Shown: one piece after another, positions 1 through 10,396 of the stretch | Position numbering within the stretch: the stretch's first letter is position 1 | How the letters are laid out: every line of letters begins with the position of its first letter | NCBI GenBank assembly: GCA_021464525.1 | Contig: JADRCO010001134.1 | Span: 1 to 22,233 of the forward strand | DNA from: Rhizophagus sp. LPA8_4_AMF | Lineage: Eukaryota; Glomeromycota; Glomeromycetes; Glomerales; Glomeraceae | Reading direction: 5' to 3' | DNA: 22,233 bases | The notes under the pieces: model-generated | Told to the model about the DNA's origin: nothing | Database searches by the model: none | What the model saw: the letters and a program-made list of their open reading frames with translations, nothing else | Position numbers and translations under genes: made by a program

Positions 1-29
1 GATATTTATCACTAATAAATTATATAAAA

Positions 30-584
30 TTAATATGATAACGAAACGTGATCTTCGTGTGATGTCAGATATACTAAACATTCAAAACATCCGTGATATT
101 GATGGACATGATCACCATGATCATCGGTCATGTGACAATACCAATAAAAGGCTTTTTCTAAACTCTTTTCTGTTCCTTCTCCATTATGATAACTATTGGC
201 TAAATTAAATATTGCTTCTTTATCACCATTTTCTGCTGCTCTATGATACCAATGAAAGGTTACTTGCTTTCCATTATAATAACTATTGGCTAAATTAAAC
301 ATGGCTTTTCCCATCTCTGCTGCCTTTTGATACCAATAAAAACAATCATTATAATATATGATGAAATTATTCATTGCTTTTTCATTACCATTTTCTGCTG
401 CTTTTTGATACCAATAAAAGGCTTTCTCTAAATTCCTTTCTGTACCTTCTCCATTTTCATAACATATGGCTAAATTAGGATTGCTAAGCTGCGATGATTG
501 TGACATAAATTTTAATGAATATAATGAATTGAATAGTTTTGGTCTTGAACATTTTGACTTGCCAAGCTTTGATGATTGTGACAT
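30..584 (-). CDS. Sel1-repeat protein, shortened or fragmentary
   Basis: The 184-aa ORF holds Sel1-like repeats (TPR-related helix pairs that serve as protein-binding scaffolds). Recognisable pieces are AICYENGEGT, KAFYWYQKAAENG, FNLANSYYNG, WYHRAAENG and FNLANSYHNGEGTEK. The first repeat is regular, but the second and third lack the loop and first helix, as if cut by in-frame deletions. After the last KAFYWY the repeat gives way to a His/Asp-rich, non-repeat tail of about 35 residues. The N-terminus has the same MSQSS start twice (ATGs at 584 and 506), arising from a near-identical 22-nt repeat at 486-507 and 564-585, so the start is uncertain. No kinase domain is adjacent, although such repeats often follow one in these fungi. 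It may be a pseudogene or the last exon of a lost gene. The repeat call is firm; a working product is doubtful. Confidence 0.6.
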   Translation of the reverse strand: MSQSSKLGKSKCSRPKLFNSLYSLKFMSQSSQLSNPNLAICYENGEGTERNLEKAFYWYQKAAENGNEKAMNNFIIYYNDCFYWYQKAAEMGKAMFNLANSYYNGKQVTFHWYHRAAENGDKEAIFNLANSYHNGEGTEKSLEKAFYWYCHMTDDHGDHVHQYHGCFECLVYLTSHEDHVSLSY

Positions 585-585
585 A
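486..585. repeat. 22-nt direct repeat duplicating a start codon
   Basis: Positions 486-507 and 564-585 are the same 22-nt sequence with two differences, spaced by 78 nt (a multiple of three). On the minus strand each copy contains ATG followed by codons for SQSS, so the Sel1 ORF has two equivalent in-frame starts. Confidence 0.75.
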
Positions 586-1762
586 CATTCTAATAAATAT
601 CAGTTGCCGATGAAGATTATGACTTGAAAAGAAACTTAAAAGTTATTTCATTTTCTAATTCTATTATTAATATATTATTTTGTTTTTGTTTTACAAATAT
701 AGTTGCTAGCTTTTTTCAAAGTGTTATTTTCTTTTCTTTTGTAATTTTGTGCTGTTCAGAGCATTATTGTGATCCCGAAATAAATTCACAGAAATTTTTT
801 CTATAATAAATTAATAAATTAAATTAGAATATAGAGAATTATTATGGTAGTCATGATTTTTATGAATTAAATACGAGCGTTTATAAAAAAGTAAATGGTA
901 AAAAAAGTGATCCTAAAATTGCCATCTGTTCAGAAAATATCTATTCATATATTGATAATTATCATCCTAGTTTTTAAAAATCTATATCCATTTGATGTAT
1001 AGTTGCCAGTGACGCATGTTCCATAGTATTTCTTTATTCCTATTAGTAATAAGCAATTCCTTTCAGATATGCATATTCGCTCATTGCTTTTGAATACTGT
1101 TGTTAAAATTATCATGCTATTTCTCAATTCTGTTACAAAAAATATCTTTTTTTCCACGAGCCATATAGTACTAAGACGTGTGCTGTCTGTCAATATTTGC
1201 GATGGTTAGATATTCAAAGAGCGTTATTTACAGATTCTCCCAGGTGATGAATACTTGTACTTGCTATTCATAAATAACATTGGAATGCTGGCTAGGTAAC
1301 TTATAATTTTCTTTACTATCAATCCACTTTTTCCTTATTTCTATAACTGTTACAAGCAAGTTGCTTATAATAATTTTCTCAAAAATTCAATTATAACATC
1401 ACAAACTCTTCATTGAAAAGAAAATTCGATACGGAAAAGGTAAGCCTTAGTTCAATCGGGTGACTGAATTAGTTGGGTGAGGACCCCGGAAAAGTACGGC
1501 CAAAAAAAATTTACTATTAGCTCTAAGAATTCCGGAATTATAATAATGTCAGCCAGTATCTAACAAAGGAAATAATTTTCTGATCCAGAATTATCAAAAA
1601 TTATAGAAGGAATGATCTACATGACTATTCTGGCCCATTCCACCCACCCAACATGAGATTTTTTGTTGGGTAATTATAAATGGTATTGCATATAAATGAT
1701 AATGTAAAAACTGATTCACTTGTGCTCCAAATTCATTTGTTTTTATTTTTTTTTAAAAAAAA
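586..1762. other. Intergenic, no supported gene
   Basis: Two short open frames here (624-806 + and 945-1193 -) show no recognisable motif and have the composition expected of A+T-rich noncoding DNA. Two small symmetrical sites are present: a perfect 12-bp palindrome aattccggaatt at 1528-1539, and an 8-bp inverted repeat acccaaca/tgttgggt at 1646-1653 and 1664-1671. The patch 1440-1500 is richer in G+C than its surroundings. No promoter assignable to a gene is visible. Confidence 0.5.
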
Positions 1763-2635
1763 ATGGGTTCGATAATTGTAAGATCTATTATTTTCGTAAT
1801 TCTTATATTTCTGAACCTTCTTGATTTCATATATTTGTCACCTATATATGTATTAAGTTTGATAATAAATTTTATAATTACATTAATTTGGTTTTTTTCT
1901 TCAATATATCAATTATATTCATTCATTTTCACAGGAAAGGAATATAATTTGAAAACAATAATTTATTTGTTATTAATTTCACCCATAATTATTATCAATT
2001 ATTGTAATATGCTTCATTGGGTATGGAATATTTCTTTCATTAATCAGTCCATTAATGATAATCATACAAAGACCTGATTACCCACTTTATTCACTTTCTT
2101 TAACGGCAGCTATTTATAAATGTATAAGTAATTATGATTACGAATTTTTGACAGATAATTCAATACTGGAAAACATCAAAGTAATATATTTTGTTAAAAA
2201 ATATTGGAATTTCAATTCTTCCGAATTTCTTGAAAAAATCAAACAATCCAAATTATATAATTGCGAATCAATATTTTTTATTTTAATTCAAATTTTAGAT
2301 TTTTCTATCTTAATGATTTCTATCATAATTATACCATATATTATAACATTCATTTTTTATAAGGCAACATATATATATATCATGTTATAATATAATCATA
2401 CCATACTTTTTTTTTATATGAAGTATTATATATTTAATTCATTTTATAAAAAATATTTCTATTTTATTTTATTATTATTATAAAAATGTTTATTCCATTT
2501 ATTTTTACATTAATATTTATTGTATCTATTCCTTTTTGTATTATTAGTATTATAAGGATGCTTGTTTGTAGAATAATTGAATCTTATAAAGAAAATGATA
2601 GTTTTATAAAGTTATGGAATTTTTTTGGGTATTAA
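1763..2635 (+). pseudogene. Multi-pass membrane protein gene, frameshifted
   Basis: Three consecutive hydrophobic coding pieces lie in changing frames. Piece A (1763 to about 1995) begins MGSIIVRS and has two to three membrane segments. Piece B is open from 1989 to 2390 in another frame; read upstream of its first ATG it gives a good membrane segment containing ICFIGYGIFLSLISP, then QRPDYPLYSLSLTAAIYKC, a soluble loop, and another segment ending near PYIITFIF. Piece C (2486-2635, 49 aa) starts MFIPFIFTLIF and ends with a polar tail containing ESYKENDSF. In its own frame piece A past about 2003 is less convincing than piece B, so a one-base indel near 1989-2003 is the simplest explanation. The order of segments recalls uncharacterised plant membrane proteins of the At3g27390 type, but that is a memory-based hint only. 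An unusual intron is possible but no good GT-AG pair restores the frame. Function unknown. Confidence 0.5.
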
Positions 2636-3639
2636 TTATTTATAAATTGAATATTGATAATTATTTTATTTATGTAGTTTGTAAAATTAATATAAGATAT
2701 AAGAAAAATATGATAGACAAAGTTAAAATATTTTATAATCTTCCAGACTTTTCGGTTTTTGAGACGGGTTTGAATATAATGCCAACACTCACTTAACAAT
2801 TGTTTACAATTCGACAATTATGTTTGCATTATTCATTTCTCGATCCAGTAACCAGATTTTCACCTTCTCGTGCTCTTTTTTTTCGATTATTACTCTGTAG
2901 ATTCTTTGGCAACTCTTCAATATTACTATAGAGAACTCTTTCCGTTGATACTTTGTCCAAAAATTTTTTCTAAATAAATTCTTAACGAAAAACGGACAAA
3001 ATAAAATATGGCAAAAGAAGTTGAATTATGGTTGTCTTCATATCCAAAGGAGATTTCAATGTTTTGAAAGGTTTTAGAACTAATGATGATTATTTTATTA
3101 CAAACAGGCAAATGTTTGGTTGAAGAATAGCAAGATTATATATAGGTTAGCTGGATTTTTAACAGAAAAATAAAATATTTAATATGTTTAGTACCAAAAT
3201 AGAATTCTTATTTATATATATAAAGAATTAAAATATATTGTATGTGTGTTAATCAAAACATGTCCTAGTTAACTTTTACTTTTATTATTGAACATCAATG
3301 AGCAGTTTTTAGAAATGCTTTAGAACATTTCTTTTTCCAAGGAAAAATCAATTTAAAGGTTTTAAGAAAGTGTAAAGTAAAGTATTTTCTATTAATAAGT
3401 CTTTTCCACCTTGCCTTCCTTTCTTCCCTTTACTTCACTTGTTCACTTGTTACACACACGTTTACCAAGATATCAAACTTATATGTTCTTACGAGTTGAG
3501 TTATTAGATTAATAAAAACTTGTAGATATACATTTCCATGAAACTATTACACATGAGAAAACATGAAGTCATTTGTCATGAACAAACTTTTACTTTTAAT
3601 CCTATTCAAATTATTCAAAATCTTTCCAAAGAATTTCCA
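2636..3639. other. Intergenic, no supported gene
   Basis: A+T-rich sequence with short overlapping open frames on both strands (2614-2796 +, 2632-2817 -, 2926-3111 -) that show no domain, no repeat and no paralogue in the window. I see no convincing gene, promoter or repeat here. Confidence 0.45.
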
Positions 3640-4140
3640 GCAGTGTAAAAATTTATTATTATTCCTTTTGCTTTATATTCTTTGACTATCTTCTAGTAAC
3701 TGTTAATTCCTGAAAATCCCGAGTACAATTATTGTAATTATTATTTTGACAATATGAGGTTTCTATTTTTCCAACTATCAAATAAGAATTTTACATCTTT
3801 AATTTAATTGAATGAGAATATTAAACAAATCTTGCAGTAAGATTCCAACCAATTCTCAGATATTACCAGTATCTGCATGTTTGCTTCAAGAGATTTGTTA
3901 AATGATTCACTCTTATATTCTGACAAATTAAATAAACGAAAATGTTTAAATCATTACTTTTTTAATTGATTCACATTTTATAACCAATCCTTCTAAAATA
4001 TTTTGATTAATATCATCATCAAAATGTCAGATTCTAGAATATGATGTAATTGACATTAAATTCTGTGGAATATAAAGATACCTTTGTGTCGAATAAAACT
4101 ATTTTTGTCCATGTGGCAATTGTGGCGTAGATATTAAAAG
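3640..4140 (-). pseudogene. Decayed copy of the neighbouring F-box gene
   Basis: Three blocks align in order and orientation with the intact F-box gene at 4959-6410. About 3655-3815 matches about 5005-5175 and includes 22 identical bases (3658-3679 against 5017-5038). About 3838-3935 matches about 5645-5740. About 3965-4085 matches about 5845-5990, including AAATT.TGTGGAATA. The relic therefore keeps parts of the C-terminal and middle regions with large internal deletions and many substitutions, and no long ORF survives. The F-box-encoding end was not recognised. It is an old tandem duplicate lying directly downstream of the living gene. Boundaries are approximate. Confidence 0.65.
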
Positions 4141-4958
4141 ACTAAATTTATGTTATCTGTAGGTTAAATCTAGGAAGTGTGGTAACAGCTGAGTTGTTAT
4201 TTAACCGCATATTTGTGGGCATATTCGCTGTAAACTAAAAATTTCTACGCAAAGAGCTGTAGTAAGATAATACTTGTTTGTTTTCAAAAATATTTTTGTT
4301 ATTACATAATAAAACCAATTTTTAATAAGTAATTTGAAAAACTTTCCTAAATATAAATTCTCAGTACTATTGAAATAAAGTCTAAAATCCTCATTACGAT
4401 TGTCGCTTAGTTGTAAAAAAGTTATAACGGTATATCGCAACTTGGTAAAAATTTTTGCTCTTGTTCATTCTGCATTTAAACTACCTAGTTGCAAGAATTT
4501 ACAAGATTATTGTCTTATTTCTAGAAGGAAAAGTTTTCGAAGACGTAAATAAAATCAAGACAATTCCTTTTATATGCTTAAAAGAAACGATTTCCGCCAA
4601 AAACCTTGTTTAATTGTTTAGCTTTAGAAAATAAATACTATGGCTGGGTAACTTTTGTTTAATTAATGATTTATTATCAATTTCGTCATGTCTGCCACGA
4701 GAAATAGGCTTAAACTTATGTAATAGCCTAATAGGTCATCTTCAGGTACGAATAAACATAGGGTGTAAATGTACAGTAGTAGAGATAGGAATACTAAACA
4801 ATAGTTTATCAAATCTATTTTACTCGGAATACAAACTATTTATATTAATGTTAAAAACAAATGTGTCAAATAAAGAAAAAAAGATATAATATAAAAAAAA
4901 AGAATGAGAAAATAAAATAATTTAAATAAAATATTGTTATCTTTTAACCTAAATAAAC
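4141..4958. other. Intergenic, no supported gene
   Basis: Lies between the F-box relic and the 3' end of the intact F-box gene. The 79-codon frame at 4201-4440 (-) has no recognisable features. The A-rich stretch at 4870-4920 probably belongs to the 3' untranslated region of the minus-strand F-box gene. Nothing else is visible. Confidence 0.45.
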
Positions 4959-6410
4959 TTAAATCCATTCAAAATCTTCATTAATATTTCTACTAGTACC
5001 AATAAAATAATTTTTAATTATTCCTTTTGCTTTATATTTTTCGTATAAATCATTCAATTTCTGTTTTGTTTCTAAGCCTGAAGAATAACCATTATTGCTT
5101 ATTTTTAACAACATAGAATTTCTATCTTTCCAATTATCAAAAAATAATTTCAAATGATCTAATTTGATTATTTTATAAGAAGAAAATTTAAATTTATATA
5201 AACCAATTGGGGATGATTTAATTAATATCATAAATAATTTATCCCAACTAAATATACTAAAAGCATCAGTATCATATAAATCGATAATTAATCCATTTAA
5301 AAGTTGACAATTTGTTAATAAATTCTCAAATTCTGAAATAAGTATATTAAGATTGGTAAGTAATGATAACTTAAGATACCTAAGATTTGGACAATTTGTA
5401 CAGATAGCTTGTATAAGTTCTTTATTATTAGTACCATCGCAAAATACGCTAATCTCAGTAAGATTTCCTACTGTATTTTCAATTAAATTTACCAAAATTT
5501 TAGAAGGAACTCGTTGAGTTCTTAAAATTCTTAAATTAGGTAATGATAAATTCTCCAAATGATTTGCTTCATCACATTTTATAAAATGAAGTATATTGAT
5601 TTCTAAACTTTGTAAATTAACAAGATATGAAAGAATTCTTGTAATAGGTTTCCAATCCAATCTTAAATATTGAATAGTATCCACATGTTTAATTAATGAT
5701 TTTTCAAGAATTTTGTTGAATGTATCATTTCTTATTGATCGTCTAGGATAGATGAAACTAACATTATTCAATTTTTTCTGTACTTCAATTAATTTGATGA
5801 TTCCAGAATTATCGGGAAAGTGAAACCAATTATCAAATATTAATTTTTTAATTGATTTGCATATTCCAGCCAATCCCATTAAAACATGTGGATCGGTAAC
5901 ATCATTACAATGAAAGGATTCAAGTTTTGAAAAACTTCTTTCAATCCCTGAAATCTGAAGTAAATCATAATCTAAATTTTGTGGAATAGCAAGATGAATA
6001 AAATTGGTGTTTTTATTAATAAATAATCTTAATAACATGTCTTTAGCGTTCAAGTTAGACCTTGAAAAAAGTACCGTATCTAAGAAAAGTAAATTTAAAT
6101 ATTTCCAGTAACTAATATAATTAAATGAAGGTTGTTGATATTTTTCCGTAATAGAACTATTAATTCCTTGATTCTTTAAAATATCTCTTGATTCTTCTGA
6201 TAAATGTAAAAGTATCACATTAAATAATTTATTGATTTTCTTTGTATAATTAGAATTAATGGTTCTAAAATATTTCCCAGGATCTCTCCATAAAATAGGT
6301 ATCACTGTTACACACCAAGTTCTATTAACTAAAAGACATGAATGAAGGGATTTTTTATCATTTTTTAATTCTTCAAATATAATGAAAAGTACATCTTTAT
6401 CAAGTTCCAT
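4959..6410 (-). CDS. F-box protein with LRR-like body
   Basis: A single-exon 483-aa protein. Residues 1 to about 45 (MELDKDVLFIIFEELKND, then SLHSCLLVNRTWCVTVIPILWRDP) form a fungal F-box: the Leu/Ile-rich first helix, the LLVNRTW turn and the closing LW. F-box domains bind Skp1 and recruit substrates to SCF ubiquitin ligases in cytoplasm or nucleus. The rest is divergent leucine-rich material (for example LESFHCNDVTD, LRYLKLSLLTNLNIL, LLNGLIIDL) that probably binds a target. Length is in the normal range for this large fungal family and the frame is intact from the F-box to the stop. The start at 6410 is chosen because it places the F-box at the N-terminus, as usual. A decayed tandem copy lies downstream at 3640-4140. 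The substrate cannot be inferred. Confidence 0.88.
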   Translation of the reverse strand: MELDKDVLFIIFEELKNDKKSLHSCLLVNRTWCVTVIPILWRDPGKYFRTINSNYTKKINKLFNVILLHLSEESRDILKNQGINSSITEKYQQPSFNYISYWKYLNLLFLDTVLFSRSNLNAKDMLLRLFINKNTNFIHLAIPQNLDYDLLQISGIERSFSKLESFHCNDVTDPHVLMGLAGICKSIKKLIFDNWFHFPDNSGIIKLIEVQKKLNNVSFIYPRRSIRNDTFNKILEKSLIKHVDTIQYLRLDWKPITRILSYLVNLQSLEINILHFIKCDEANHLENLSLPNLRILRTQRVPSKILVNLIENTVGNLTEISVFCDGTNNKELIQAICTNCPNLRYLKLSLLTNLNILISEFENLLTNCQLLNGLIIDLYDTDAFSIFSWDKLFMILIKSSPIGLYKFKFSSYKIIKLDHLKLFFDNWKDRNSMLLKISNNGYSSGLETKQKLNDLYEKYKAKGIIKNYFIGTSRNINEDFEWI

Positions 6411-6479
6411 GTTATGATATAATTAAAAATATTAAAGAGGTAGAAATGTTGTATTTGCTTTTTTTGAAAAAAGAAAAAT

Positions 6480-6491
6480 TTCGTATACGAA
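6480..6491. promoter_or_regulatory. Perfect 12-bp palindrome upstream of F-box gene
   Basis: ttcgtatacgaa reads the same on both strands and lies 70 bp upstream of the F-box start codon, a reasonable place for a dimeric regulator. There is no functional evidence; one 12-bp palindrome can also occur by chance. Confidence 0.25.
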
Positions 6492-7602
6492 TAATATAAA
6501 AGGATAAATTTACTCCTTATTTAAATTCAAAATGACCATTTTGTGTAACAAATTAATTCAAGATCTGCGGTCGATGAAAACCATCTGCGCCTGCGGCGGA
6601 AAATCATTCTGCGCTCCCACGATTATCGATTATTTACGCATAAAGACGTTTATTTAATTTGACAAATTAATAGAATAATTATCAGTCTCCGACGTATGTA
6701 TAATTTTTTTTTTTTGAGCCATAATCAAATAACTGATGATTTATTTTTTACGAAAAGAGAAAAAATTTAAATCAAAAATGGAAATTATCTTCCATTTCTA
6801 ACAGAAAATATATATATATAATTAAAAAAAATTGTCTCATCATTAATTTTTTATTTTTTATCAATATATAAAATTATATGACTTTTTCCCGTCCAAATTT
6901 GAAATTATGGTTAGATTAATTACTAAAACTTTAATCTATAAATATACAAAAAATGCGCCCAATTCCAATTCAAGATCTGATTGTCAATTTAACGCATTTC
7001 ATGATACGATCATCGATTCGGCGTGGGAAATCATTGTTTTTAATGTTCAAAGTGTTGATCCCGATATTATCACACAATTCCGGTGATATAAAAATTGGCC
7101 ATAATGCAAATAAATGAGCAAATCATAAATATTAGAATAAACTAAGGAATAGAAACCGTTGTTAAATATGGAGCATAATGATCGAACGTAATTTATTGAT
7201 TATTGGACAATGAAATCTATCGACTCAGGCGGACAGCGGATATTTTGTATCAACATGTCTAGAATCCTTCGCTCCGGACTAATTAGAAATAAGAATTTAA
7301 AGATATGTTTATATTATAAGTTTATATTCAATCACGCTTGCAGGCGTTGAATGTATCCTTTTATGTGGATTTCTAACGCTTTCTAACTTTCTCTGAATCA
7401 ATTAAATTAAAATTCGAAATTTGTGAAGGGTGTCTTAGTTGACGCAGCACAATAACAACTGATGATCGACAATTATTGTGGTCAAATTTATATCACATTT
7501 CATGTGACAAGTTGCATGTGTTTTAGATCTGCAGCAATTATATATAAGTTAGCCCGTTCACAAAATTATAGTTACTTAGTTTCTTTTTTAAATTTACAAA
7601 AC
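6492..7602. other. Divergent intergenic region between F-box and first BTB gene
   Basis: Both flanking genes point away from this region, so it must contain both promoters. Two related blocks are present: 6556 onward (ATTCAAGATCTGCGG, then a G+C-rich patch to about 6625) and 6968 onward (ATTCAAGATCTGATT, then GGCGTGGGAAATCATT). A short (TA) run lies near 6807-6820. The BTB TATA box is at 7539-7547. No gene is seen between. Confidence 0.55.
7539..7547 (+). promoter_or_regulatory. TATA box of first BTB gene
   Basis: tatatataa inside GCAGCAATTATATATAAG, 56 bp before the ATG at 7603. The same core in the same setting stands 60 and 66 bp before the starts of the other two BTB genes. It also argues against the in-frame upstream ATG at 7462, which would lie upstream of the TATA box. 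Confidence 0.65.
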
Positions 7603-9094
7603 ATGGATGATAATAACCTTTTACCAAAATTATCACAAAATTTACTTGAAATTTTAAATGATGAAGAATATTATGATGTTACTATTGAAGTTGGAAATGA
7701 CCCTTATATAAAGATATTTCGTGCTCATATGGTTATCTTACATTATCGTTCTACTTATTTACGAAGAATTTTATCAACCAATAAAAAGAAAAATGATGGA
7801 ACTTTGGTACATATAAAATTACCAAATATTTTACCCGAAATTTTTCAAATAATCTTAAGGTATGATATAAGATGATAAGAATTAAACTTAAATTACAAAA
7901 CAGTTGTAAAATAAATTAATTTAAATTTACACTTTTTATTCTAGATATATTTATAGCGGAAGAATTTCTTTGGAGGAATATGATACTTTAGATATAATTA
8001 AAATCTTGGTTGCTGGAAGTGAACTTGGTCTTCAAGAATTAATCGCTTATTTACAATCCTTTTTGATTAAAACTAAGGCAAGTTGGTTGGAACAAAATTT
8101 TAATTTGATATATCAAACAAGTTTTGAGGACGCTTCTTTCTTGGAACTTCAAAAATTTTGTACTAATTTAATAAACAAAAAGCCAAACAAGATATTCAAA
8201 TCTCAAAGTTTCTCTTCAATCCCAGAAAAACTTTTGGTCTCACTCATTCAGAGTGATAATCTTCAAATGAGAGAAATTCAAGTATGGGAACATGTGCTTA
8301 AATGGGGACTTTCTCAAAGTCCAGAACTTCCTTCTGATCCTACAAATTTTTCAAAAGAAGATTTCAAAACTTTAAAGAATAATATGCGTCAATGTATTCC
8401 ATTTATTAGATTTCATAATTTATCTTCTGAAGAATTTTCGAATAAAGTATTGCCTTATAGAAAAATTTTACCAAAGGATTTATTATATGAAGATCTATTA
8501 AAATATTTTATGAATCCTAATAACCAATCAATTAGAGAATCAAAACCTCGTATGGCTGCTAAAGAAATTAATATTGATTCCGAAATCATTACATCCCAAC
8601 ATGCTGAATTAATCTCAAAATGGATCGATAGATTAGAAGTTACAGATGAGATAAAAAATATGTACGAGTTTAAATTATTACTACGTGGTTCTCGTGATGG
8701 ATTTACGACTAAAAAATTTCATGAAATCTGTGATAATCAATCACGTACTGTAACAATTATTAAAGTGAAAGGTAGTAAAGAAATTCTTGGTGGATATAAT
8801 CCAATTAAATGGAAATCTGATTATTCTTACGGTACTACTAGAGATAGTTTTATATTCTGTTTTAAGAAACATGATAATATTGAAGGCCATATTTTAGGCC
8901 GCGTCAAGGATGAGAAACATGCCACATTTAATCATTGTGATTTTGGACCAGCGTTTGGTGATGGTGACCTTGATTTACTCGGAGACCATTGTAGTTGTGA
9001 TAGGTTGAGTCGCACTTATGAATATTACATTGGAGGAACTATTAAGAATTTTTCTTTGGAAGAATATGAAGTATACCAAATTAATAATAGCTGA
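7603..9094 (+). CDS. BTB-BACK-TLDc protein, first copy
   Basis: Two exons, 7603-7859 and 7945-9094, join to 468 aa. The 85-nt intron starts GTATGA and ends TTCTAG, and splicing restores the BTB sequence ILRYIYSGRISLEEYD. Domains: BTB/POZ about 12-120 (YYDVTIEVG, FRAHMVILHYRSTYLRRIL), BACK about 125-215 with a linker (IQVWEHVLKWGLSQ), TLDc about 302-468 (LLLRGSRDGFT, GGYNPIKW, DSFIFCFK, FGPAFGDGDL, YEVYQIN). By family, BTB-BACK proteins dimerise and act as cullin-3 ubiquitin-ligase adaptors; TLDc domains are linked to oxidative-stress resistance and V-ATPase binding. The start at 7603 is preferred because the other copies begin MNDNKFL and MSDNKFL at this position. All expected core motifs are present, so it should be functional. 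Confidence 0.9.
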
Positions 9095-9147
9095 AGTAGG
9101 GTTTGAACTTTTTCTCTTATATTTTACTTTTGACGAATTAAATTTTA

Positions 9148-9153
9148 AATAAA
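9148..9153 (+). terminator. Possible poly(A) signal of first BTB gene
   Basis: AATAAA 54 nt after the stop codon, followed by a second A-rich AATAAAA at about 9163. Position and sequence suit a fungal cleavage/polyadenylation signal, although such hexamers are frequent in A+T-rich DNA. Confidence 0.35.
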
Positions 9154-9585
9154 TAATAAAAAAATAAAACTGTTAGTTGACCAAATTATGGTAAATCGCT
9201 GTTTTAATATGATCTGCTCAACTTATCTCTTATCAGGCTTAGAATGTTAATTTATTTATCTCTCAAAATCCTTGATATTAAACTAGAATTTCTTGTGTTT
9301 ATAAAAAATCATACCACATTACCACAAGGTTAAGCAATAACATAAATATTAAATTTCCTATAATATTTTCGATGCTTTGAAAAATAGATTAATAAATATT
9401 TATAATTCCGCTCATTTAAATTTTTGATAACCACGAGGAAAGAAGTCTTTATTATATAATCCATAAATAGACCGATAAACTAGAACCTTTCTTCAAAAAA
9501 AAAAAGATGATGAGATGATCAATTTGGGAATCAAATATTATTTGTTTGATTTATTTCGGATAAATAAACCAACAATAAGTCATTA

Positions 9586-9753
9586 ATGCTTGTTGATATT
9601 TTATCTCAAAATATTGTTCTCCAGGTTCCATTTGAAGAAAGTTCTGAATTGACAATAAATCAAGACTATCTTATTGACCTTATTGACATCATTAATCCTT
9701 TACTAATGATTCATAAAATTATGGCTCTTATTATTATGTACAGCAGGCAATAG
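9586..9753 (+). other. 55-codon open frame, possible coding remnant
   Basis: Reads MLVDILSQNIVLQVPF and continues with an acidic and aliphatic stretch including INQDYLIDLIDII before a stop. The composition is more protein-like than most noncoding frames here, but there is no start context, intron or paralogue. It may be a fragment of a lost exon or chance. Confidence 0.2.
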
Positions 9754-10347
9754 AATACATTTTTGATATATTTATTGAAGCAGTCGTAACTCAACTAAAT
9801 AAATATTCTCGAGGTCATCATTACTTGTTCGTAAGCGAAATAAATGATTTGTAAAAATCATAAGAACGAATACAGTATCACGTAGCCCGTAGAGGTAGGT
9901 ATATGTATGATCTTTTTTTTTTAAAAAAAAAAAATCTTTCTCGATTTTTTTGAGAAATATACTATACATTCGAATCTCGAATTAAACTATCATTTAAATT
10001 TACTATATATTTAGTATTTTAAATGATAGCATATACTATTTACCAGAAATTAGACGTTGTTAAAAGCATTTTGGTTCAGAATTTTATCCATTTATTCATC
10101 TAATCTAATATCACGTTTCCTAGAATCTTATTTTTATACCGTTAAGATTCCAAAGATCTGCAAAATAGGAATTATATAAGGTTATTTAAATCAGTTTATA
10201 AATTAAATCATTATTAGTTATGGATGTTAATAGAACTTTGGCAAATGTTAAATTAATAAATATTTACGGAAAAGAACTAAATTATGTTGAGAAACTCAAT
10301 ATATTTCATTAATTGAGATGAAATTTGCCAATGAAATTTCTTATAAA

Positions 10348-10358
10348 ATTCAAGATCT
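10348..10358 (+). promoter_or_regulatory. ATTCAAGATCT element upstream of second BTB gene
   Basis: This 11-mer lies 157 bp before the ATG at 10505. The same 11-mer is at 19263-19273 (146 bp before the third BTB gene), and further copies are at 6556-6566 and 6968-6978 upstream of the first. It contains the palindrome AGATCT. A regulatory role is inferred from recurrence only. Confidence 0.35.
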
Positions 10359-10396
10359 ACAGAGTTCGTAAATTTTGAGTAACACAAACTGCCAAA

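Larger units (their letters stand above)
9095..10396. other. Intergenic between the tandem BTB genes
   Basis: Contains the 3' end of the first BTB gene (AATAAA at 9148-9153), a symmetrical T-run/A-run at about 9912-9934, and a 55-codon open frame at 9586-9753. From about 10040 the sequence begins to resemble the region upstream of the third BTB gene (from about 19050), so the duplicated unit includes several hundred bases of upstream DNA. ATTCAAGATCT occurs at 10348-10358. The frame at 9772-9969 (-) looks spurious. Confidence 0.5.

Noticed and set aside
624..1193. Small frames 624-806 + and 945-1193 -
   Set aside because: No motif, no paralogue, composition like noncoding DNA; the hydrophobic look of the first comes from T-rich codons.
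1437..1500. tRNA-like GTTCAATC motif in a G+C-richer patch
   Set aside because: No cloverleaf with acceptor and anticodon stems could be formed around it.
2614..3111. Frames 2614-2796 +, 2632-2817 - and 2926-3111 -
   Set aside because: Mutually overlapping, short and featureless; no splice or promoter support.
4201..4440. 79-codon minus-strand frame
   Set aside because: No recognisable feature and no match to the F-box gene or other sequence in the window.
7462..7602. In-frame N-terminal extension of the first BTB gene from ATG 7462
   Set aside because: It lies upstream of and across the TATA box at 7539-7547, and the two sister proteins start at the position equivalent to 7603.
9772..9969. 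65-codon minus-strand frame
   Set aside because: Lys/Phe run comes from the T/A homopolymer block; no other support.
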